NCBI RefSeq assembly: GCF_033439725.1
Contig: NW_026944385.1
Span: 868,001 to 932,000, forward strand
Length of the DNA: 64,000 nt
From: Neurospora tetraspora
Taxonomy: Eukaryota > Ascomycota > Sordariomycetes > Sordariales > Sordariaceae
Direction of reading: 5' to 3'
The notes under the pieces are model-generated. The model was not told where the DNA came from. It did not search any database and was given only the letters and a program-made list of their open reading frames with translations. A program made the position numbers and the translations under genes. Numbering within the stretch: the first letter of the stretch is position 1; every line of letters begins with the position of its first letter. Positions 57,813-64,000 of this stretch are shown piece by piece.

Positions 57813-60743
57813 CTAGCTTACATTAGTGATCCCTGATTGGATCGTAACACTGGACTGGGCTTGCAAGACAACTAAGGCAGCCTTTCTAACACTCCAGTCC
57901 TTGTCTCCTAAACGTGCTACTACAGCCGTAAGGCGCTCGTCGGATAAGCTGGACTGGGCTTGCAAGACACCTAAGGCAGCCGCTCTAACATCCCCATTCT
58001 CGTCTCCTAGACGTGCTATTGCAGCCAGGTTGGCCATGCTCGTCAACGTCGAGGGATGATCGGCCCCGAGCTTCGCCTTGCTCGTCTCCATCACCTGCAC
58101 AAACAGCTTCTCGGCCTCGTCCCACCGGCCTTGGTTCCTGTAGGTTGATGCCAGGTTGGCCATGGCGGCCAGCGTGTCGGGATGATCGGCCCCGAGCTTC
58201 GCCTTGCTCGTCTCCATCACATGCACAAACAGCTTCTCGGCCTCCTTCCGGTTGATCTGGTCGAGAATATCTCCACGGTCGACAAAATCGGGGTCGCGGG
58301 AGAAAGGAATGGTCGCGAACGGCGGCGGCCGCGTTTCCAGTCGCTCTAAGAACATCTGGCCACCGCCCGGGCCTGCATTCAAAGACTGCGAAGAGTCGGA
58401 AACCCTAGCAGAGGCGACATATCTCTCCATAACCGCCTTCGCTACCGACGCCGCGGTTGCCGCAGCATAATTCTGCCATCCTTTGTTTTTGTGGCTATCG
58501 GCATAGTCACACACGCCTTTAATCACGATACATGGCACCTCATCCCATACGCCTGCTCCTTCCATCTCGAAAGCAATAACCCCGGCCTGCTTGGCGATCT
58601 GATCACGGTGCTCGCCAGACCGAATAACGCTGTCTCCAGATCCAATCGCACCAATGAAGAAGAAGACACCCTCGGAATCCGAGTCGGCCATGGGGTCGTT
58701 TGAGGCTGACTCCAAGTGCTCCCTCCGTATCACGCAGCTCGTATCACATTCCAGCTCTTTGCATGACAACGTAAGAGACTCATCGCAAGCGGGATCCGCG
58801 TTGCCATGACAGTCTTCGCACGTTCTGCACCCGGAACCAGAAGCATGCTTGTGTCGGTACCGAGCAGGGAATAGGAGGTCGTTGGCTGCTCCTGGGTACT
58901 TGTAGCTGGTATGCCTGCCTCTTCGCTTCCGTTTGGCTTTTTCTTCGCTCTTCGTCTGAAGAGCTTTGAGGAAGTCACCCGCCCGTTTCTCGATATGTTC
59001 GCGGTCGATGTCCGTATCGAGCTTGATCAGGATCTTGCGAATGATCCTGTTTGATCTTCCAAGACTGTTATGGGCGGTGTCTTTGCGAACGAAGCGATCC
59101 GGAAGCGCTCTTCCAAGGTCATACTGGACCACGAGGTTGCTTATAATCACGTCGCCGAGGACAATGGGGTCCCTTTCCGGTCCTGCGAATGGGACCGCCC
59201 CGCAAATGCCCACCAAAAGGGCCAGCGACACTCGCGGATAGCTCGATCGAAGACTTGCAGCTGCGCTGGCGGCGCTCGCTTTTCCCATGTTCGGTAGAAG
59301 GACAAGGACGACATTGCACTTCCCCATCCGACCTGTCGTGTATATGTTCGGGTCTCCGTCGACTTTGCCGTACTGATCACCGTCTTCGTCCCACAGCTTA
59401 TCGATAAGGAGGCATACGGCGTCGAATTCGAGACGGAGCGCGCATATTATCGCAACTTCGAAGTCGCTGCGCCCGTTGGGACGGGTGAAGCCATCAGGCC
59501 GTTGACTCGAGTTCATGTCCGTCCCAGACGGGTTGAAGTCAGTGAGCCTAGTAGTAACCTTGCCTTTTTTTTCATTGGCAATTGTGGGTGGCAGCACGAG
59601 TAATGATAATTCCTCTAAATGTTTGGCCAGATGATTACCAAACGCCTGAGGTGTCAGTTCCCAATCACTGGGCTTTGATCCGCTTCGTCGTTGTAGAGTT
59701 CCTTTGTAATCACATAGGGGGCAAGCCTCAGCACCGATCTTCTCTGGTGGTCTCCCCAATCGTTGCGTGTGGGCTTCGACATTCTCTGCTTTGATGATGT
59801 CCGAGTGTTTCTGCGTTAAGTGTCTCTTCATATTCCAGGAAGAGTAGTGGATTTCGTCACACATATCGCACCGCCAGTTTTTTCGGTGGACTTCCATCTC
59901 GTGTTGCAACCATTGTTCCCGCGTTTCGAAAAGGGGCGCAGGACAGTTGTCGAAGGTGCAGGTATAAGACGAAAGATCATCAAACACATGCCTCTGCCAT
60001 TCTGTCGTGTTTGATATTTCGACTTTGATGTAGCAGTATGGGCACAGGAAGGGTTTTCCTGGAGTCAGCCCCTCGGGAGGCTCCGGAACCAATGATTCAG
60101 ACTCATCTTCATCTATTTCCACGGAAGATGACCCGCCAAAGTCCGTTGCGGTAGCCACCGTCGTCTCTGCATCTTCTTGATTCATCCCAGAGTGTCCGAC
60201 CTCATCAGGATTTACCGTGGCTCTTGCGGAGGAAGACAAGTTATTGTTTCCATAGCTGGCACTGGTTGTTTGCGCGTGTAAGTTCGAATCGTAGCGATAT
60301 GTTCGAAAAGGGCTGTCGTAGAAGTGATCTTGTCGCCTACTCTCGAGCCACTTCCTTCGTTGAGCATTGGCTTTCCCCAGTTTCCTGGCCAGGGGGTGGT
60401 TACAATCGAGCAAAGGGAACTTCTCACGCACATGCATGATATCTGGTTCCACAGAGTCGGCATTCTTGAGTCGGCAAAAATCAAACTTGGAGTGAAGTAC
60501 TGAGTCGTCAACTTGCATCGCTATCCTCATAAGACTAGTGATGGTATCCCCAATCCACCGACATAGTTCGTTCGATTCGGTGACGGTTTCCGAGTCTGCG
60601 GCTTCCAGCTCATTCTTTTTGATGTAGTCTGCAAATTCGCCGTCTGAATCTTCGGAAGAGCTTATATCCATATCATCTGGTGGTGTGTTTATGGAACTCT
60701 TGACCCATCTTCGCTGTTGCCGGGTGCCATTCAAAATCTGCAT
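57813..60743 (-). CDS. C2H2 + nucleoside-phosphorylase-like + TPR + HEAT-like protein lacking NB-ARC
   Basis: One long exon, 976 aa from the ATG at 60743. The acceptor CACAG at 60746 and donor GAT T|GTTCGT at 60804 suggest an upstream exon (…LLDELHRFLGD) whose start I could not fix. Order: disordered acidic N-terminus; C2H2-like fingers at about 230-390 (FLCPYCYIKVEI, WRCDMCDEIHYSSWNMKRH); PNP_UDP_1-like domain at about 425-770 (FEVAIICALRLEFDAV, LALLVGICGAVPF, GVIAFEMEGAGVWDEVPC, IVIKGVCDYADSH). Next come the linker FATIPFSRDPDFVDRGDI, two TPRs of the AEKLFVQVMETSKAKLGADH type, and two HEAT-like repeats. In STAND proteins of this class an NB-ARC normally sits between phosphorylase and TPRs. 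Here it is missing while the frame stays open. Confidence 0.88.
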   Translation of the reverse strand: MQILNGTRQQRRWVKSSINTPPDDMDISSSEDSDGEFADYIKKNELEAADSETVTESNELCRWIGDTITSLMRIAMQVDDSVLHSKFDFCRLKNADSVEPDIMHVREKFPLLDCNHPLARKLGKANAQRRKWLESRRQDHFYDSPFRTYRYDSNLHAQTTSASYGNNNLSSSARATVNPDEVGHSGMNQEDAETTVATATDFGGSSSVEIDEDESESLVPEPPEGLTPGKPFLCPYCYIKVEISNTTEWQRHVFDDLSSYTCTFDNCPAPLFETREQWLQHEMEVHRKNWRCDMCDEIHYSSWNMKRHLTQKHSDIIKAENVEAHTQRLGRPPEKIGAEACPLCDYKGTLQRRSGSKPSDWELTPQAFGNHLAKHLEELSLLVLPPTIANEKKGKVTTRLTDFNPSGTDMNSSQRPDGFTRPNGRSDFEVAIICALRLEFDAVCLLIDKLWDEDGDQYGKVDGDPNIYTTGRMGKCNVVLVLLPNMGKASAASAAASLRSSYPRVSLALLVGICGAVPFAGPERDPIVLGDVIISNLVVQYDLGRALPDRFVRKDTAHNSLGRSNRIIRKILIKLDTDIDREHIEKRAGDFLKALQTKSEEKAKRKRRGRHTSYKYPGAANDLLFPARYRHKHASGSGCRTCEDCHGNADPACDESLTLSCKELECDTSCVIRREHLESASNDPMADSDSEGVFFFIGAIGSGDSVIRSGEHRDQIAKQAGVIAFEMEGAGVWDEVPCIVIKGVCDYADSHKNKGWQNYAAATAASVAKAVMERYVASARVSDSSQSLNAGPGGGQMFLERLETRPPPFATIPFSRDPDFVDRGDILDQINRKEAEKLFVHVMETSKAKLGADHPDTLAAMANLASTYRNQGRWDEAEKLFVQVMETSKAKLGADHPSTLTSMANLAAIARLGDENGDVRAAALGVLQAQSSLSDERLTAVVARLGDKDWSVRKAALVVLQAQSSVTIQSGITNVS
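57850..58030 (-). repeat. two 99-bp HEAT-like repeats
   Basis: The encoded units ARLGDENGDVRAAALGVLQA and ARLGDKDWSVRKAALVVLQA recur at a 33-codon spacing. The DNA motif CTGGACTGGGCTTGCAAGAC appears 99 bp apart. They form the last repeats of the phosphorylase-TPR protein. Confidence 0.85.
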
Positions 60744-61959
60744 CACTGTGATGGTCAGCTGGGAATCGTCACACGTGAGTTTCTGAAGTCATTGATATAC
60801 GAACAATCTCCGAGGAATCTGTGAAGCTCGTCCAGTAGCCTCAAAACCTCGCTATACAGATCCCTTCCAAAGCTCTCAAATGCGGGTGGTGGGCCGGGAG
60901 GGTGTGGAGCCCTGCCGCGGCCCGGGCCGTTTCTCGTCTGATGATTTCGGGTGGGCCGATGCCGGCCAAACACTAAACCCCGCCAGTAAACGCCTGCAGC
61001 TTTGTAAACAGGTCAACCCGAATGCTCATTGCGAGGTAGTGGAGCCGCTCAGTGTTACGACGCTTATCATAGTTGTGAGGACTTCTGTGTAAGAAGGAGG
61101 AAAAAGGAGTGCATGTCTGATTGCACGAAATACAGCAAGAATCGGGAAGTGGGTCCAGAAGGTTGAAAGCGGAGATCGCACAAGTGACAACGCCGCGGCC
61201 CGCATTGTTCAGCTCTAGGCGGCGGAGCTAAAGGCAACGGGCCCGTCTGTTGGATGAAAACTGTGGGCCTCACAATAACTATGACGCTTAACGATTGGTC
61301 GGCACTAGTGGATCCCATTCCTGCACGCTCGTAGCCATCCATTCCTCGCACGGCACGTCACTCCATCTCGAGACTCTTCCCCGGACACATAACTAGGGCC
61401 TCGCTCTCCTCCCCATTCTCATCGCCATGGCCCACACTCAAGCTCAAACAGCGGCCCAAAGGGCGCTCCCATCACCGGCATCAAATTATCAAGGTACTTG
61501 TTCTTCGCAGCGCTTGAACTTTGATGTCCCACCGCTTTCCGAGGCGACCGAGCTTTCCCAGGATTTGGGGAACTTGATGCAGTCAGATGCCAGCTGCGCT
61601 TCTCTGCCTGACGAGCGGGGCAGCCAGTCGAGCAATGCCGGGCAGCAGGCGGTCACTCCAGGTACCTCATTCAGTGAGCCGAAGAGGAGGAAAGGATAAG
61701 GCCCGGAAGGGCGGTAATGTGTTGGCGGGTAGATAGCATAAGATTCAATTGACCGTCATCTTCACCTTGGCTACTTCGCTTCTTGCCTTCCATCATTCAT
61801 AAACCAAGTCACTGTCCTGGCCAGGTGATTTGAGTGATCACCCTAAATGTTCGGGTACCTTCGTTATGGCGGTCCCCCAGTAGACACTTTTACGGTAGTT
61901 TTACATGTAACCGAATAGAGGCCTTCAGATTGCACTATACAGCAAGAATTAAGATGAGC
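60744..61959. other. spacer between the two STAND-type genes
   Basis: This includes the probable upstream exon of the phosphorylase-TPR gene (about 60805-60900, minus strand), a small plus-strand ORF listed separately, and the 3' region of the NB-ARC-TPR gene. No other feature is supported. Confidence 0.5.
61427..61699 (+). CDS. possible small protein, 90 aa, unknown
   Basis: A single-exon frame starts with an ATG in good context (CGCCATGG) after a pyrimidine-rich leader. The product is Gln/Ser/Ala-rich, has no signal peptide or membrane segment, and ends in a basic EPKRRKG. It lies alone on the plus strand between two minus-strand receptor genes. Short unannotated frames of this length also arise by chance, so it is a weak call. 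Confidence 0.35.
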   Translation: MAHTQAQTAAQRALPSPASNYQGTCSSQRLNFDVPPLSEATELSQDLGNLMQSDASCASLPDERGSQSSNAGQQAVTPGTSFSEPKRRKG

Positions 61960-64000
61960 CTAGCTACTCCATTCCGACACAGTAGCCAAGGACGACAGCG
62001 TGTCAGGGTGCTCAGGCCCAAGGACTCGCTGCCGAGCCTCAACACAGTCTTGCATCAATGCTAGGGCATCTTCATGTCGACCTTGACTATTCCACGTGAA
62101 AGCAAGGTTGTTCATGCTGGTCAGCGTCGAGGGATGATCGGCCCCAAGCTTCGCCTTGCGAGTCTCCATCACCTGCACATCCAGCTTCTCGGCCTCCTCC
62201 CACCGGCCTTGGTTCCTATACGTCGACGCCAGGTTGGCCATGCTCGTCAGCGTCGAGGGATGATCGGCCCCAAGCTTCGCCTTGCGAGTCTCCATCACCT
62301 GCACATCCAGCTTCTCGGCCTCCCCCCACCGGCCTTGGTTCCAAAGCGTCGACGCCAGGTTGGCCATGCTCGTCAGCGTCGAGGGATGATCGGCCCCAAG
62401 CTTCGCCTTGCTCGTCTCCATCACCTGCACAAACAGCTTCTCAGCCTCCTTCCATAGTCCTTTATCCCCAAGCACTTCTGCACATAGCGACGTGCTAGCT
62501 AATGTTCGCTCGTCTTCTCTTCCCAGTATTTCCTTGCGGCTTCTCCTCGATTTACGAGCCATTTGCTCTGCCACATCATATCTACCCTGCAATTCTGCAT
62601 ACCATCCACCATTGTATAACAGCGTTGCCCATGCCTCCTCCAGTTTGCTCTCCACTGGTCGGTAGTCTACGGCCCTCTCAACGTGTGGAAAGAGACGCTG
62701 ACACGTCGCCCAGTTACTGTAGTCTCCGGGTGGGAACAGCGCGGCTATCCGTGACACAAACTGATGCTTAAATTCCTTCTCCCTCCCACAGGCCTCCAGC
62801 CACGTCCTCGTCGACAGCTGTACGAGGCCGTGCATCTCGAACGTGTCTCCGCTCTCGCTTACAGTTACGAGACAAAAGTTTGTTAGCATTGCTATATTGT
62901 CTTCGAATCCGTTGTCCGTCTCGTCGTTGTTTATCTCGTCATCGCTACTATTGGATTCCAAATCGTGCTGTACGTCGGATCTCCTCTCCTGTATTGCCCC
63001 GTCCATGTGAGGCGGCCTTAGCAATGACTCCGGAATGCCTTGTCGGTCGAAGAAGCTCATGAGTGAGAGCAGATCTGCCGCCGAAGCTCTCTTAGAGCGG
63101 ATATGTTCGAAGGATATCTGCCAGGTCGTAAGGATCGCACTCGAAGCCCCTCCCTCTCGCCGAAACTCGCCCTCGTCATGACCTAGAAGCCAGGCTCTCT
63201 TGCTTTCCCCCCTGCGGAACTCGGCCAAATACTTTTCGACCGAGCTCCGTGGCGACCTTCTCTGAATGTAGGCCGCCGCCTGGCTGATAGCTAGTGGAAC
63301 GTATTCTAGCGCCCGTACAAGCTCCTCTGCTGAATCCTTGTCCGAGAGCAAGCTCAATTTCCTCTCTAGGAGCAATAGAGCATCACTCTGCGCCATTGGC
63401 CCGATCTTGATTGTATTCTTGTACCCCCCTACTAGCCTATAAGCTAGATCCTTATCGCGTGTTGTGACGAGAAGAGACCCGTTTGGGCTCTGCGGAAGAT
63501 AGGTAGCTAGCGGACGTCGTTTAGGGTTACTGCCAGCGCCGAAGAACACGTCGACGTCGTCGGCGCTGTCGAAGATTACGATCCATCGGCGGTTTCGCTC
63601 GTTCGACAGCCAGCTATACACAAGCTGTGGTACATCGGCCTTCGGCTGCCTCCGGCCTGGTAGCTTCACGGCATCGGCGATCGCCTTCAACCCTTCCTCG
63701 ACGCGTGCTTGTGTGCCGGCATGGACCCAGAATACCCATCTGTCAGGCTCCTTCGCCGCTGTTCGGTGCGCGTATTCGATAGCCAGTTGCGACTTGCCCA
63801 CGCCACCGAGGCCCACTAGGGCCACACGGCCGGCCGGCTCCGAACATCGTTGGTCGATCTGGTCGAGAATGTCTCCACGGTCGACAAAATCAGGGTCGCG
63901 GGAGAAAGGAATGGTCGCGAACGGCGGCGGCGGCGTTTCGAGTCGCTCTAAGGACGTCAGCGGGGTGTCCCTCGGCTCGAGCGGTGCTAATCTTACCCGG
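61960..64000 (-). CDS. NB-ARC + TPR receptor protein, 5' part beyond the window
   Basis: An open frame of 680 codons runs off the right edge of the window, so the N-terminal effector domain is not visible. The visible part begins LERLETPPPPFATIPFSRD and FVDRGDILDQIDQRC, followed by NB-ARC: P-loop GLGGVGKSQLAIEYA, Walker B WIVIFDSADD, sensor LLVTTRDKD, GLPL-equivalent YVPLAISQAAAY and a winged-helix region (FEMHGLVQLSTRTW). The C-terminus has about four kinesin-light-chain-like TPRs, three of them near-identical. By family knowledge, such STAND ATPases oligomerise after ligand sensing by TPRs and activate an N-terminal effector. The linker is nearly identical to that of the neighbouring phosphorylase gene, so its missing N-terminus is probably also phosphorylase-like (inference). 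Confidence 0.9.
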   Translation of the reverse strand, partial: RVRLAPLEPRDTPLTSLERLETPPPPFATIPFSRDPDFVDRGDILDQIDQRCSEPAGRVALVGLGGVGKSQLAIEYAHRTAAKEPDRWVFWVHAGTQARVEEGLKAIADAVKLPGRRQPKADVPQLVYSWLSNERNRRWIVIFDSADDVDVFFGAGSNPKRRPLATYLPQSPNGSLLVTTRDKDLAYRLVGGYKNTIKIGPMAQSDALLLLERKLSLLSDKDSAEELVRALEYVPLAISQAAAYIQRRSPRSSVEKYLAEFRRGESKRAWLLGHDEGEFRREGGASSAILTTWQISFEHIRSKRASAADLLSLMSFFDRQGIPESLLRPPHMDGAIQERRSDVQHDLESNSSDDEINNDETDNGFEDNIAMLTNFCLVTVSESGDTFEMHGLVQLSTRTWLEACGREKEFKHQFVSRIAALFPPGDYSNWATCQRLFPHVERAVDYRPVESKLEEAWATLLYNGGWYAELQGRYDVAEQMARKSRRSRKEILGREDERTLASTSLCAEVLGDKGLWKEAEKLFVQVMETSKAKLGADHPSTLTSMANLASTLWNQGRWGEAEKLDVQVMETRKAKLGADHPSTLTSMANLASTYRNQGRWEEAEKLDVQVMETRKAKLGADHPSTLTSMNNLAFTWNSQGRHEDALALMQDCVEARQRVLGPEHPDTLSSLATVSEWSS
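62100..62480 (-). repeat. three near-identical 126-bp TPR units
   Basis: The DNA motif GTCGAGGGATGATCGGCCCC recurs at about 62125, 62251 and 62377, an exact 126-bp period (42 codons: AEKLDVQVMETRKAKLGADH...). The same unit occurs twice in the phosphorylase-TPR gene near 58045 and 58171. Confidence 0.92.

Noticed and set aside
60746-60774. 29-nt intron before the phosphorylase gene
   Set aside because: Too short for a fungal spliceosomal intron; an alternative donor at 60804 gives a 59-bp intron with the same phase and a GCTGAC branch site.

Overview
The window is nuclear DNA of a filamentous ascomycete (Pezizomycotina, most likely a Sordariomycete). The evidence is many short GT-AG introns of about 50-140 bp, two intron-bearing tRNA genes, fungal protein families (C2H2 proteins, NmrA-like reductase, HET/NACHT receptors) and a Tad-like LINE. 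The species cannot be named from the sequence alone. Gene models were built by eye from reading frame, splice consensus and intron phase; exon phases were checked for closure in the spliced models given.

Left half (1-28 kb) is mostly conserved core. It holds tRNA-Ala(AGC), an AMSH/Sst2-type JAMM deubiquitinase, a 241-aa unknown protein with a GC-AG intron, prefoldin subunit 6, VPS4, NOP58, a large C2H2 protein, a 566-aa unknown protein, an NmrA-like reductase, tRNA-His(GTG) and an ABCG transporter of the Adp1 type. VPS4 and the AMSH enzyme both serve the ESCRT/endosomal pathway. Two related non-autonomous elements with TTA target duplications and GGGCGTGATC termini (PIF/Harbinger-like MITEs) lie between these genes.

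Right half (28-64 kb) is accessory. A decayed CorA-like membrane protein gene is interrupted by a hAT-type MITE with a clear 8-bp target duplication. Next comes a repeat-rich stretch with a perfect hairpin, a tandem duplication and a spaced 45-bp direct repeat. It is followed by a 5'-truncated Tad-like LINE joined to an inverted LINE 3' end. Then follow a HET-NACHT-WD40 receptor gene with two near-identical WD repeats, a ten-exon SNF2-family ATPase gene, and, divergent from it, a NACHT/zinc-finger/ankyrin receptor gene. A full-length LINE with two intact ORFs comes next. The window ends with two related STAND-type genes: one encodes C2H2 + nucleoside-phosphorylase-like + TPR + HEAT-like repeats with no NB-ARC, and the other, cut by the window edge, encodes NB-ARC + TPR.

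The most interesting signal is this 24-kb island of fungal NLR-like genes. The C2H2-phosphorylase-TPR gene looks like a receptor whose NB-ARC switch was removed in frame, because the sequence on both sides of the missing part matches the neighbouring paralog. Nearly identical internal repeats in three of the receptor genes (WD 126 bp, TPR 126 bp, HEAT-like 99 bp) suggest ongoing repeat exchange.
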